A DNA stretch of 64,000 nucleotides from Klebsiella pneumoniae (GTDB lineage Bacteria > Myxococcota_A > UBA796 > SXON01), in contig CAMAXZ010000021.1 in NCBI GenBank assembly GCA_945862325.1, forward strand, positions 1 to 64,000, read 5' to 3'. Position 1 is the first letter of the stretch. Every line of letters begins with the position of its first letter. Both the position numbers and the translations under genes were made by a program. Below the pieces are notes generated by a model. That model was not told the DNA's origin. It searched no databases and saw only the letters and a program-made list of their open reading frames with translations. Below are positions 6,748-16,044 of this stretch, one piece after another.

Positions 6748-8000
6748 TCGAGGATGCCCATGATCGGAGAGACGCCGCTGACGTACGGGCCGGGGTCGAT
6801 GTCGGCGAGGGCGAGAAGTGTGGCGCCGACCGCCTCGGCGCTCAGTACCTGACCGCTCTCCGCGATCTCGCCGGAGACCGGGTCGACCGGTCGCCCGTAC
6901 CAGGCGGAGTCGAAGCCGCCGACGACGCGCCCGCCGGTGAGCCCGCCGCCGATGATCATCATGCTGGTGTACGGCCAGTGATCCTTGCCGGAGAACTCGT
7001 TGAGCGCGGGCGTGCGCCCCATCTCCGACAGCACGACGACCGTCGTCTCGTCGGCGAGCGTGGGCTCGGTCTCGCCAGGGGTGGCGTCCAGGATCGCCAT
7101 GAGCTCGGCGAGGCCTGCGTAGAGGCTGTCCCAGAGCGGCGACTGCAGGGCGTCGTTGTTGGCGTGGGTATCCCAGCTGGTGTTGTCGGAGAGGGTGACG
7201 CAGCGGGAGACGCCGCCCGAGAGGGCCTGGGCCGCCACCGCCGCCTGGGACCCGACACCGGCGCCGCCCGCGAAATTCATGACGTACTGAAGATCCTTCA
7301 GCGCCGTGAGGTCCGCGGTGGCCTCGTCGAAGTCGCCGAGTAGGCGGCGCTCGTGCGCGGAGCGGGCGCCGGCGAGGCGCGCGGCGGAGCGCCGGGCGAG
7401 CCACCGGTCGAGGAGCTGCTCGGCCGGGCCGTTGGGCCCGCCGGCGGGCAGGTCCGAGTTCGCGAGGGCCGTGCCGTCGACCAGGGCGTCGAGCTGGCCG
7501 GCGGACCCGGTACGGGCGACCGCCACGCCGAGATCGCCAGGGAAGCTCGGCCCGGCGAGGACGAGGTGCGGCAGGGTGTACCGAGCGCGCTCGCGGCTGC
7601 CGAGGATCGCGGGCCAGTCCGGCGTGAGCCCGGACGTCCCACCGGTCATCGCGATCATCGTGCAGATGTCGTGGGCGATCGAGCGGACCATGACGCCGTT
7701 GAGGATGATCGAGCGGCGCGCGTTCGCTTCGAAGAACGAGCGCACGGAGGGGCGGGCGGGGTGGTCGACGAACGACAGGCCGCCGATCGTGGCGCGGTCC
7801 GCGCCGGGGTCCATGTCGACGCCGGCGACGTCGAACCCGTCCGCCAACACGCGCGTCGGGTCCCACCCACCCTGGGCGAAGACGAAGACGAACTTGCGGT
7901 CCGAGCCGGTGGCGGCGTGGGCGACGCGCGGCAGGAGGGCGAAGGAGCTGAGGGCGGCGCCGGCGCCGCCGAGGAAGAACCGTCGGTTCAGCATGGGCAC
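6744..8000 (-). CDS. DUF1501 family protein with Tat signal
   Basis: This protein of about 418 residues starts with a twin-arginine signal (NRRFFLGGAGAALSSFALLP, residues 5-24) ending near AHAA. The body has DUF1501 features: FVFVFAQGGWDPT near the N-terminus, DTHANN in the middle and VVLSEMGRTP, which recall the alkaline-phosphatase/sulfatase superfamily. DUF1501 proteins are exported by Tat and commonly sit beside DUF1592/DUF1800-type genes; their reaction is not established. It starts 1 base after the DUF1592-like gene and overlaps the cytochrome-like lipoprotein gene by 4 bases. Confidence 0.9.
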   Translation of the reverse strand: MPMLNRRFFLGGAGAALSSFALLPRVAHAATGSDRKFVFVFAQGGWDPTRVLADGFDVAGVDMDPGADRATIGGLSFVDHPARPSVRSFFEANARRSIILNGVMVRSIAHDICTMIAMTGGTSGLTPDWPAILGSRERARYTLPHLVLAGPSFPGDLGVAVARTGSAGQLDALVDGTALANSDLPAGGPNGPAEQLLDRWLARRSAARLAGARSAHERRLLGDFDEATADLTALKDLQYVMNFAGGAGVGSQAAVAAQALSGGVSRCVTLSDNTSWDTHANNDALQSPLWDSLYAGLAELMAILDATPGETEPTLADETTVVVLSEMGRTPALNEFSGKDHWPYTSMMIIGGGLTGGRVVGGFDSAWYGRPVDPVSGEIAESGQVLSAEAVGATLLALADIDPGPYVSGVSPIMGILE

Positions 8001-8001
8001 C

Positions 8002-9579
8002 TCAGTAGAGCAGGAAGTCGGGGTCGCGCAGGAGGACGGAGAGCAGGCCGGCCCAGGTGGCGGGCACGTCGCGCTCGACCGCGTAGAGGTCGGCCCAGAG
8101 CTCGAGCGCCGCGGTGACCTCTTCGCCGTCCGCGGCCACGCGGTCTCCGAAGAGCGCGAGGTGCAGGCCCTGGATCGTCGCGATGACCGCCTCGCGGTCG
8201 GTGTCCGGGGTCTCGGTGAACGTGAGGCCCGGGAAGAGCCGCTCGGGCGCCTCGAGCACGGCGTGCTCCGCCGCGCTCTCCGCGAGCCGCTCTTGGACGA
8301 GCAACAAGGTGGCGTTCGGCGCGCGCGCGTTCGCCGTCACGCGGTACCCGTCGGCGCCCCCCGCGAGGGTCCGATACCCCACGGTGTCGGTCCGGAGCAG
8401 GTCGTAGTCCTGGTAGGTCCAGGTGTACCCCGTGAGCTCCGCGACGCTGGTCGCGAGCAGGTCGGGGGTCTTCATCTTCGACGGCACGTAGCCTTCGGCG
8501 TCGGTGGCGCCGGCGCGGTAGCGCGGGTCCGCGACGACCGAGCGGATGAGGCTCCGCATCGTGAGCCCGCCGGCGAGGAACGCCTCGCGGTGGCGGGCCA
8601 GGGCGTCGGTGTCCGCGAGGGTGGCCGGCCGGTGCAGGAGGAGCTCGTAGGCCTGCTCGACCGCGCACTCCGCGAAGCGGCTGTCACCCGCGATCTGACG
8701 GCCGAGCTCGGTCAGGTTGAACCCGGGCTCACCGTAGTAGGCCGGCGGGGTCTCGACGTAGGTGCGCCACAGCGGCTCGCGCTCGGGGTAGTAGCGCACG
8801 GCCTCTTGCGGATTATCAGCCGTGTACCAGAAGAACCCGAAGAAGTAGGCCGCGAGCGGGTCGAGCGTCTGGTGGCAGTTCACGCACGCGTCGTTGGTGT
8901 GCAGCGCGTCGAGCACCGCCTCCTGGTCGAGCAGGTTGACGTTGCGATCGAACTCGATCGGTCGCGTGAGGTAGTCGTTGCAGAGCAGGATCCGGCTGGC
9001 GGCGTTCGCCCGCTTCCGGCTGCCGTTCGACGCGGTGGAGTCGTACCGCCAATAGAAGCTGTTGGCGGTGAGCACCCCCGCGCTCGGTCGCCCGTCGGTG
9101 TACCGGGCCACCTGCCAGCCCTCGCCGGCCTCGCGTTCGACCGGCCAGATCGACGCGAGCAGCTCGTCCGCCATGGTCCAGTCGGCGGTCACGATCTCCG
9201 TCCACGGCCGATCTTCGGCGGCGACGCGCCCGAGGATCCGCAGGACCTCGTCGCCGACGGACGCGTCGAACGCCGCGACGTCGTCGACGCCGAAGTCGCC
9301 GGCGGTCAGGTAGATCGGGCCCGTCCGCGTGAGGTACACCTCCGCCCAGAGGTCGCGGACTCGGCTCTCGAACCGTGGATCCGCGAGGAAGGTGTCGACG
9401 AGCCCGTCGATCGCGGCTGGATCGGTCTCTACCGCCGCGATCTCGTCGGGCGACGGGTGCACCCCGCGAAGGTCGAGCGAGGCGCGGGTGAGCACCGCGA
9501 CCGGGGCCATGGTCGGTTCGGGGCGCGGGTCGCGTGCGTCGTCGATCGGCGCGCAGGCGAGGACGAGGAGGGGGATCAC
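8002..9579 (-). CDS. DUF1592/DUF1588-type secreted cytochrome-like lipoprotein
   Basis: This 525-residue protein starts at a GTG that overlaps the upstream stop (GTGA) and begins with a lipoprotein signal (VIPLLVLAC). It contains a haem motif CVNCH followed by QTLDPLAAYFFGF, typical of the DUF1588/DUF1592 families found in Planctomycetes and Myxococcota. The N-terminal part (RASLDLRGVHPSPDE) resembles the DUF1549/DUF1587-type start of such proteins, and the C-terminus ends DPDFLLY. These proteins are exported and co-occur with DUF1501 proteins; their electron-transfer or degradative role is unproven. Confidence 0.85.
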   Translation of the reverse strand: MIPLLVLACAPIDDARDPRPEPTMAPVAVLTRASLDLRGVHPSPDEIAAVETDPAAIDGLVDTFLADPRFESRVRDLWAEVYLTRTGPIYLTAGDFGVDDVAAFDASVGDEVLRILGRVAAEDRPWTEIVTADWTMADELLASIWPVEREAGEGWQVARYTDGRPSAGVLTANSFYWRYDSTASNGSRKRANAASRILLCNDYLTRPIEFDRNVNLLDQEAVLDALHTNDACVNCHQTLDPLAAYFFGFFWYTADNPQEAVRYYPEREPLWRTYVETPPAYYGEPGFNLTELGRQIAGDSRFAECAVEQAYELLLHRPATLADTDALARHREAFLAGGLTMRSLIRSVVADPRYRAGATDAEGYVPSKMKTPDLLATSVAELTGYTWTYQDYDLLRTDTVGYRTLAGGADGYRVTANARAPNATLLLVQERLAESAAEHAVLEAPERLFPGLTFTETPDTDREAVIATIQGLHLALFGDRVAADGEEVTAALELWADLYAVERDVPATWAGLLSVLLRDPDFLLY

Positions 9580-10490
9580 CACGGGGTCGTCTCCCAATCG
9601 GTGAGGGCGGTGAAGTCGGCGCACACCGTGCCCATCGGCTCGCCGCGGAAGTAGGCGTCGCCGCAGCCGTCGCACGCGCCCGTGGCGGCGCCGGCCCACT
9701 CGGTGGGGCCATGGAAGAGGACGTCGTACCAGTCGCCGCTCACGTCGCGCACGGAGACCATGCCGCCGGGCTCCTGGGGGCATGTCCCGCCCCACCCTTC
9801 CGACTGCAGGAAGACCCCGTCGAACACGACGCTCGAGATCTCGCCCTCGAAGCCGCCGATGCCGCCGCTGAGCTGCGCGGCGCGCCCGAGGGTGGAGTCG
9901 GTCGTGCCGAGCACGTAGAGCGCCAGGTCCGGCGTGAGCTCGCCCGTCAACCACGTGCCGTCCACGTCGGCGCCGTCCCACGCGAACGCCCCGGACACCA
10001 CGGACTGATAGGTCGTGTAGCCGTCGGCCTCGGCGCGCAGGTCGTAGATCGAGCCTCCCGCCACGAACGAGGCACCGTCGGACGTCGTCACGCGCGCCAC
10101 GCCGGAGAAGGCCTCCCCGTAGTAGAGCGCCCCGTCGCCGGCGTCGTAGGCGTCGTACGCATTGTAGAAGCCGTACCCGTCGAATTGGGCGCCGGTGGAG
10201 GTCGTGCACTGGTCGTACCAGTACACGTTGCCGTCCGCCTCGTAGTAGTCGGGGCACCCCGACTCCATGTCCGCGATCGCCGAGTGGTACGCCGAGAACG
10301 CCGGCCTCGCGTTCAGCGAGTAGGCGATGTCGACCGCGCCCAGGATCGCCGCCTCGAGCGCGGACTCGTCGAGGCCGGGCACCGGCGGGTCCAGCTCGTC
10401 GAAGATGTACGGCGAAGGCTCGAACGGCGTGCCCGTGTCCGCTACCGCGTCAGGCTCTTTCTGGCAGGCGAGGGCGAGCAGCAACAGCAC
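9576..10490 (-). CDS. Secreted lipoprotein of unknown function
   Basis: This 304-residue protein starts at a GTG with a lipoprotein signal (LLLLALAC) and then an acidic, Asp/Tyr/Gly-rich sequence (for example FDGYGFYNAYDAYDAGDGALYYG). Eight or more Cys residues beyond the lipobox suggest disulphides (including CDGCGD). I do not recognise a family. It is the first gene of the operon with the DUF1592-like, DUF1501, cytochrome-like and SDR genes; its stop overlaps the DUF1592-like start by 4 bases. A GGAG sequence lies just upstream of the GTG. Confidence 0.75.
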   Translation of the reverse strand: MLLLLALACQKEPDAVADTGTPFEPSPYIFDELDPPVPGLDESALEAAILGAVDIAYSLNARPAFSAYHSAIADMESGCPDYYEADGNVYWYDQCTTSTGAQFDGYGFYNAYDAYDAGDGALYYGEAFSGVARVTTSDGASFVAGGSIYDLRAEADGYTTYQSVVSGAFAWDGADVDGTWLTGELTPDLALYVLGTTDSTLGRAAQLSGGIGGFEGEISSVVFDGVFLQSEGWGGTCPQEPGGMVSVRDVSGDWYDVLFHGPTEWAGAATGACDGCGDAYFRGEPMGTVCADFTALTDWETTPW

Positions 10491-10550
10491 GGAGGCTCCG
10501 GGAGGGTCGTATCTTAGACCCTCGCGCCGTCCGGTTCGGGAAGTTTATTT

Positions 10551-13112
10551 TCACTCCCCGCCGGCGTCGTCGTCGTCCGCTGCGGAGACCTGCTCCGACG
10601 CGTTGCGCCAGGCCTGCTCGTCGGGGCCCGTCCCGCCCGCCATCTTCGGCACGTAGCTGTCGATGTTGGGCATCGCGGGCACGCTCGTCCGGGTCTTGCC
10701 GTCCGGGCCCCGGAACGACGGCATGTCGAGCAGGCGGAGGAGGTCGCGCGTCGCGGCGTCGGGCTCCGCCTTCGCGATGGCGGGGAGGTTCGGGTCCGTC
10801 CGCGCGGCCATCAACCACTGGTACATCGCGGAGAGCCCGTGGTGGACGTAGTCGATGCGCACCTTCGGCTCGTTCATGGCGTACTTGATGCCGCCGAGGA
10901 CCTCCTCGGGCCGCGTGAACGGGCGTGTGTCGAGCCCGTCGTGCTGCATGACCATGCCGAAGCGCACGGACTCGCGCGTGGCCTTCTCGAAGTACGGCGC
11001 GCGGGCCGGATCCATCCGGAGCGCCATGTCGTAGGCGGCCGCGGTGCCCTCCGCGTAGCAGAAGGCCTGCATGGCGGGCAGCTCGCCCTCGAACTTGTAG
11101 TAGCCCCCGACGTAGTCGGGGAATGGAGTTTTTTCCTCGGTGAACTCGTACGTGTCGATCATCCAGCGGGCGACCTCGAGGCCGAAGTCCGACACGTCCT
11201 TCGCGTCGGGCTTCACGCGCGTGTACGCGGCGGCGGCCATGACCGTCCACGGGCCGAACTGAACGAGCTCCAGGCGCGTCTCGTTCGCGTACGTGTAGGC
11301 CGGCCAGGGCGCCGTCGGCACCGCCTTGTCGCGTCGGGATTCGTACCACGGCTTGTAGTACGCGAAGAACTTGGGGAGCGGCTCGAGGTACTGCGGGTCC
11401 TGGAAGTACTCGTAGAGGTAGACCAGGGAGAGGGCGGCCTCGCCGGGCACGATGTCGTTGACCTGATTGACGAACTCACCGGTGCGGGGGTTCCAGTAGC
11501 CGCGGAACGTCCCCGAGTCCGCCTGCATGAACATGACGAACTTGCCGAACTTCCGCATCAGCTCGTCGAGGGAGTGGTCGTTGGTGGCCTTCGCGACCTC
11601 GATCATGCCGAGCAGCGCCACGACGACCGACCCGAGCTTGGTCTGCCCGTTGTGCGTGAGGAAGGCCATGCCGTCCTTCTCGCCGAGCGCCCGCAGCGTC
11701 CACTTCTGGGCGCGGATCGCGCCTTCGAGGAACTCGGGCCGCGGGTCGAGCGTCCACGCCTGCCAGAGGTTCCAGGTGGCGAGGGTGTGGCGCACGTGGT
11801 TGTATTCGTTGGAGTAGCGGTTCTCTTCGGGCCAGAATTTGTACGTGACCTGGCCGTCGGGCTTGAGGTTCGCGAGGTACCACTCTCCGGCGTAGAGGAT
11901 GGACTCGCGGGTGGTCGTGAGGGTCACGAAGTCCATCGGCACCTTGGTGGTGCCACGCACCATCTCGACCACGCCGGAGCGATCGGGGAGCTCCGCCCAG
12001 TGTTGCGTGCGGATCAGCTCGAGCTCGACCTCGTCGCTGTCGCGCCAGGGGCGCAGGCTGTCGAAGCGGAAGTCCTTGGCGATGCCGCGGAGGAATTGAT
12101 CCGCGCGGGTCATGCTGCGCGTGGCGCCGACCGAGCCGGGCCACACGCCGCTCTGCTTCTTCTCGCCGATCCGGTCGAGCAGGATCGCGCCGTCGAGGCC
12201 CATCTCCCACAGGCTCTCGAGCTCCGCTTCGCCGCGCGGCACGACGCGGGCGCGCTCCGTGATCCGGTGCAGCTCGATCGTGAGGTCGTCGATGTGTTCG
12301 GACAGGCGCGGGAAGCCGAGGGGCTCGCGTTGGCGGCGGTGCATCGCCTCGAGATCCGTGACCACCTCGGCCAACGCCCGGTCGATCGTGTCGCCTTCAG
12401 CCAGGGAGAACGCCAGCTCTTGCCCTTGACCGCGGATCGACGCCACGAGCTGCCAACGGCCGCGCTTCGACTTCAAGGGCGGGAAGGGCTTCGGGTTCCG
12501 TCCGCTGATCGTGTCGCGAACCCAGCCCACCGCGGCCCGCGCGAGCTCCTTGTCCATCGTCAGCGGGCCGTCGGTGACGAGGTAGGTCAACGCGCCGTCT
12601 TCCGCCGCGCCGAGCTGGAAGTATTCGAGGTGGTCGTGGTGGTAGAGCCGCGAGAGGACCTGCCCGGTTCGGTCGAACGTGGGGCGTAGGGCGGAGTGGA
12701 GCACGAGGACGCGCGCGCCGGTGGCGCGGACCGCCTCCGCGGCCGCCTTCTCGTCGGTGCCGGTGAGGACGCCGAGCAGCGCCGCGTCCGTGCTGAGGTC
12801 GAGCACCTTCGCGTCCGCGGGGAGGCCGCTGAAGCGGCCGGGGACGTCGGCGAGGTACGCGTGGCCGTTCGGCTCGCCGAGGCGCGTCGTGGCTTCCGTC
12901 AACGCCACCTTTCGGGCCGCGGACCACGCGGCGCGCGCGCGGGCTTCGTACGTCGGGCCGGTCGCGATGACGCCGGCGCTGTCGTTGCTGGCGACGCGGC
13001 CCGCGCTCGCGCCGGAGCTGCCGCCGGCGGGGCTGGAGGCGTCGGGCGCGTCGGGCTCGCAGGCCGCGAGCGCGAGGGCGCCCAGCAGGAAGGCGGCGGG
13101 AAGGCGGGACAT
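10551..13112 (-). CDS. Large lipoprotein with AMMECR1-like region and (alpha/alpha) barrel
   Basis: This 853-residue protein has a lipoprotein signal (LLGALALAAC, Cys at residue 18) and a Ser/Gly-rich linker. Residues about 190-320 recall a degenerate AMMECR1-type domain. Residues about 400-780 are rich in aromatic helices (EYNHVRHTLATWNLWQAW, VVALLGMIEVAK, GEAALSLVYLYEYF, YCYAEGTAAAYDMAL) like the (alpha/alpha)6 barrels of glycoside hydrolases, glucuronyl C5-epimerases and related enzymes. The C-terminus is acidic. It is probably surface-exposed and acts on carbohydrate or is derived from such an enzyme; no catalytic residue can be assigned. A GGAG lies upstream of its ATG. It is divergent from greB. 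Confidence 0.8.
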   Translation of the reverse strand: MSRLPAAFLLGALALAACEPDAPDASSPAGGSSGASAGRVASNDSAGVIATGPTYEARARAAWSAARKVALTEATTRLGEPNGHAYLADVPGRFSGLPADAKVLDLSTDAALLGVLTGTDEKAAAEAVRATGARVLVLHSALRPTFDRTGQVLSRLYHHDHLEYFQLGAAEDGALTYLVTDGPLTMDKELARAAVGWVRDTISGRNPKPFPPLKSKRGRWQLVASIRGQGQELAFSLAEGDTIDRALAEVVTDLEAMHRRQREPLGFPRLSEHIDDLTIELHRITERARVVPRGEAELESLWEMGLDGAILLDRIGEKKQSGVWPGSVGATRSMTRADQFLRGIAKDFRFDSLRPWRDSDEVELELIRTQHWAELPDRSGVVEMVRGTTKVPMDFVTLTTTRESILYAGEWYLANLKPDGQVTYKFWPEENRYSNEYNHVRHTLATWNLWQAWTLDPRPEFLEGAIRAQKWTLRALGEKDGMAFLTHNGQTKLGSVVVALLGMIEVAKATNDHSLDELMRKFGKFVMFMQADSGTFRGYWNPRTGEFVNQVNDIVPGEAALSLVYLYEYFQDPQYLEPLPKFFAYYKPWYESRRDKAVPTAPWPAYTYANETRLELVQFGPWTVMAAAAYTRVKPDAKDVSDFGLEVARWMIDTYEFTEEKTPFPDYVGGYYKFEGELPAMQAFCYAEGTAAAYDMALRMDPARAPYFEKATRESVRFGMVMQHDGLDTRPFTRPEEVLGGIKYAMNEPKVRIDYVHHGLSAMYQWLMAARTDPNLPAIAKAEPDAATRDLLRLLDMPSFRGPDGKTRTSVPAMPNIDSYVPKMAGGTGPDEQAWRNASEQVSAADDDDAGGE

Positions 13113-13204
13113 CGGCGTTCTCCGAAGTGGGGGCCGCGAGGCCGGGAAGGGCGGATATCGCGCGCGCCGGTCGGAAGCGCGCCGGGACGATAGCTGTGCG
13201 AGCC

Positions 13205-13675
13205 ATGCCGTCGTACGTCAGCCCCGAAGGTCACGCTCGAATCCTCGAAGAGTACAACTGGCTCCTGCACAAGGAGCGCCCGCGGATCACCGCGGAGGTC
13301 GCGTACGCCGCCAGTCTCGGCGATCGCAGCGAGAACTCGGAGTACCTCTACGGCAAGAAGCGCCTCCGCGAGATCGACAAGCGCCTGCACTTCCTCCTCG
13401 AGCGCCTCGAGGCCCTCGAAGTCGTGGACCCGCGCCGCTTCTCCGGCCCGGTCGTGCGCTTCGGCGCCACCGTCACCTTCGAGGACGACGACGGCGAGAC
13501 GCAGACCTGGACGATCCTCGGGGAAGACGAGGTGGACACCGACGCCGGGCGGATCTCGTACCTCGCGCCCATCGGCAAGGCGCTCGTGGGGCGCGCCGAG
13601 GGCGACCAGGTGGCGATCGCGACGCCGAAAGGCCGTCGAGAGCTCACGATCTTGAAGGTGACGTATCCTACGTGA
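13205..13675 (+). CDS. greB: Transcription elongation factor GreB
   Basis: This 156-residue protein has the GreA/GreB coiled coil with the acidic tip motif GDRSENSEY (residues 39-47) followed by YGKKRLREIDKRLHFL, the GreB-type version of the sequence. The C-terminal FKBP-like domain follows (TWTILGEDEVDTDAGRISYLAPIGKALVG). It rescues backtracked RNA polymerase by stimulating transcript cleavage. I chose the ATG at 13205 because family homology begins there. It lies 4 bases before a hypothetical gene, so the three genes to 15286 may form one unit. Confidence 0.96.
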   Translation: MPSYVSPEGHARILEEYNWLLHKERPRITAEVAYAASLGDRSENSEYLYGKKRLREIDKRLHFLLERLEALEVVDPRRFSGPVVRFGATVTFEDDDGETQTWTILGEDEVDTDAGRISYLAPIGKALVGRAEGDQVAIATPKGRRELTILKVTYPT

Positions 13676-13679
13676 CGGC

Positions 13680-14327
13680 ATGATCCCCCACCTCCGCGCG
13701 GCCGCCATCCTCGGCGCGATGCTGGCCTCTGCGCTGCTCGCCGTTCCCCTTCCGCGCCACGTGAAGCGATCCCGGCTCGAGACCCCCCTGGCCACCGAGG
13801 AGCTCGGCCGCTGGTCGGGCCTGCTCGGGTCCGTGGGCGTCGAGGTCAGCGTCGAGGACCTCCGCACCCTCGTGTGGACCGTCGGCGAAGAGGGCGGCGG
13901 TGTGCGGCGGATCGTGCGCGCCCCGATCGCGCCGCTCGCCGACGCCCTGGGCGTCGGTCAGTCCTGGGGCCTGTTCACGTACCCGGACACGTTCCCGCAC
14001 CGCCTCGTCGTGGAGACCCGTGACGGCGGCGGCGCGCCGTGGGAGCGGCGGTACGAAGGAATGAGCGCCACCCACACCTGGCGCCGTGACCAGTTCGTGT
14101 ATCGGCGTCTGCGCGGCATCTACGACGGTCAGACCACCTCCGTGTCGCCGACCTGGGACGCCTTCGCGCGCTGGACCGCCCGCGCGGCGTTCGCCGACTT
14201 CCCGGCCGCCACTCACACCCGCGTGATGTTCCTCCGCTCGCACACCCGCGCGCCCCGCGAGCCGCCGGACCCGGAGCGCGCGCTCCGCCACATCCGCGTC
14301 GTCGCCCGCGACCAGGTCGGCGCATGA
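13680..14327 (+). CDS. Membrane-anchored hypothetical protein paired with an HTTM protein
   Basis: This 215-residue protein has an N-terminal hydrophobic anchor (AAAILGAMLASALLAVPLP) and a soluble domain with several Trp and Arg residues (RRDQFVYRRLRGIY, WDAFARWTARAAF). I do not recognise the family. Its stop overlaps the ATG of the HTTM-type membrane protein gene by 4 bases, so the two are likely to be made together. Confidence 0.75.
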   Translation: MIPHLRAAAILGAMLASALLAVPLPRHVKRSRLETPLATEELGRWSGLLGSVGVEVSVEDLRTLVWTVGEEGGGVRRIVRAPIAPLADALGVGQSWGLFTYPDTFPHRLVVETRDGGGAPWERRYEGMSATHTWRRDQFVYRRLRGIYDGQTTSVSPTWDAFARWTARAAFADFPAATHTRVMFLRSHTRAPREPPDPERALRHIRVVARDQVGA

Positions 14328-15286
14328 CCGCCGCGTGGCTCTGGTGGGTGCAGCTGTGGGATCGGCAGGAGAGCCCGCGGGTCCTCGCCGCGGTCCGGGT
14401 GCTGCTCGGGCTGGTGTTGCTGACCGACTACCTCGAGATCGCCCGCCTCGGGCTCGTCGACGCCCTCTTCTGTCCGCCCGACCAGGGGGGCATCCCCGAT
14501 GTCGCCCGGCGCACCCCGGCCGCGAGCCTGTGGCCCGCCCTGCAGGCGGTCCTGCCCGACGGGGTCCCCGCGGGCAGGGTGATCTGGGCGGTCCTCCTCG
14601 TCTGCTCCGGCCTGATCGCGCTCGGCGCGGCCACGCCGCTCGCGATGGTCACGTTCGTCCTGGTCAGCGCGCAGCACGGCTGGGCGGCGCCGCTGGCCGA
14701 CCGCGGGATCGACACCCTGATCCGCAACGTGTTGGTCATCCTCGCGTTCAGCGGGTCGCACCGCGCCTGGAGCGTCGACGCCGCGCTCGGGGCGGGGAGG
14801 GACCGCGTGGCGAGCTGGCCGCGGCACCTGATCATCCTCCAGGTGTGTCTGATGTACTTCATGGCCGGGGTGCTGAAGACCGCCGTGAGCTGGTCGATCG
14901 TCGGCGGATACTCGGCGTTGTACCTCGTTCTTCAAGACCCGACGATCGCGCGCCACGACTTCTCGTGGCTCGACCGCCTGTACCCGGCGACCCAGGTGGC
15001 GACCGCGGCGACCGTCAGCTTCGAGTGGACCGCGGCGCTCGTCCCGCTCGCGTACTGGTTCCGCGACACCCGCGGGCGGCGCGGCTGGCTGCGCGCGCAG
15101 AGCAACCGCTTTCGGTGGGTCCTCGTGTGGGCGATCGTCGGGGTCGCGCTGCACGTCGGCATCGCCGCCACGATGGCGCTCGGCATCTTCCCTTGGGCCA
15201 TGCTCGCGCTCTACCCGTGCTTCCTGCACCCCGACGAGTGGATCCGGGCACGTCAACCGCGCTCGCGTACCCCTGCCCAGAGCTGA
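14324..15286 (+). CDS. HTTM-domain membrane protein (vitamin K-dependent carboxylase-like fold)
   Basis: This 320-residue polytopic protein has about six hydrophobic segments. The N-terminus (LAAVRVLLGLVLLTDYLEIA) and the internal LIILQVCLMYFMAGVLKT with a following SW are typical of HTTM proteins, which share the membrane fold of vitamin K-dependent gamma-carboxylase. No carboxylase activity can be claimed. The ATG overlaps the upstream gene's stop (ATGA). The 3' end overlaps the convergent gene by 34 bases. Confidence 0.8.
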   Translation: MTAAWLWWVQLWDRQESPRVLAAVRVLLGLVLLTDYLEIARLGLVDALFCPPDQGGIPDVARRTPAASLWPALQAVLPDGVPAGRVIWAVLLVCSGLIALGAATPLAMVTFVLVSAQHGWAAPLADRGIDTLIRNVLVILAFSGSHRAWSVDAALGAGRDRVASWPRHLIILQVCLMYFMAGVLKTAVSWSIVGGYSALYLVLQDPTIARHDFSWLDRLYPATQVATAATVSFEWTAALVPLAYWFRDTRGRRGWLRAQSNRFRWVLVWAIVGVALHVGIAATMALGIFPWAMLALYPCFLHPDEWIRARQPRSRTPAQS

Positions 15287-16044
15287 GCTCCGTCCTCGAT
15301 CGTGCCCTGGAAGACCGCGTCGTGGCCCTCGCGCGCGGCCGCGAGCGCCACGAGGCCGGGCGCCTCCGAGAGGGGCGCATCGAGCTCCGGCTCGACCATC
15401 GGGGCCTCCTCGCCGGCGGGGCGATCGAGCGACCAGACGAAGCGGCCCGCCCGCCACGTCGCGATGGGCGTCGCCCGCACGCGTCGCTCGTCGAACGTCA
15501 GCCAGCCCTCCCGCAGCGACCACGCGCCACGCGCGACGATCCACCGTCCGCGAAGCGCGGCCATGCGGGTGTCCCACGCCACGAGCGCGCGTACGAAGGC
15601 GGGATCTTCCAGCGGGTGGGGCTCGCCGCGCGGCGTCGGGAGCTCGTCGAGACGGAACCCGTCCGCGTCTTCGTCGAAGCGCAGGGACACCGTCGGCGCG
15701 CCGTCCGCCCCCCGCGTGAACCCGACGACGCCCCGCTCGAAGGTGAAGCCGGGGGGAAGCGCGCGATGCAGCGCGTCGAGCGCCGTCGTGAGGGAGGAAG
15801 AAGCGCCATCGAACGCCGACGAAGCCGGTGGGCCGCCGCCGCGCGGCAGCGGTGCCGCGTCCACTCCGACGAGGCGCGCGCGGCCGCCGCGCCGCTCGAA
15901 ACGCACGGCCCAACGCCGCAGGCCATACGGGCCGCTCGCGCGGTGGAGCGCGTCGAGGAGCCCGGAATTCGCGACCGCGGCGTCGAGGGCGGCGTGCGCC
16001 TCGTCGACGGACCGTTCGGCGCGAGAGCGGTCGAACCAGGACAT
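15253..16044 (-). CDS. Hypothetical protein downstream of a pseudouridine synthase
   Basis: This 263-residue soluble protein starts MSWFDRSRAERSVDEAHAAL and has Arg/Trp-rich beta segments (YGLRRWAVRFERRGGRARLVG, FVWSLDRPAGEEAP) and repeated acidic Glu/Asp residues in the last third. I recognise no family. The ATG shares one base with the TGA of the RluA-type gene (TGATG), so it is probably translated by re-initiation. It overlaps the HTTM gene tail by 34 bases in antisense. Confidence 0.7.
   Translation of the reverse strand: MSWFDRSRAERSVDEAHAALDAAVANSGLLDALHRASGPYGLRRWAVRFERRGGRARLVGVDAAPLPRGGGPPASSAFDGASSSLTTALDALHRALPPGFTFERGVVGFTRGADGAPTVSLRFDEDADGFRLDELPTPRGEPHPLEDPAFVRALVAWDTRMAALRGRWIVARGAWSLREGWLTFDERRVRATPIATWRAGRFVWSLDRPAGEEAPMVEPELDAPLSEAPGLVALAAAREGHDAVFQGTIEDGAQLWAGVRERG

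Noticed and set aside
10839-12689. 616-codon open frame on the plus strand
   Set aside because: It lies antisense to the 853-residue lipoprotein, which has a signal peptide and conserved-looking domains; the plus frame is a compositional shadow.
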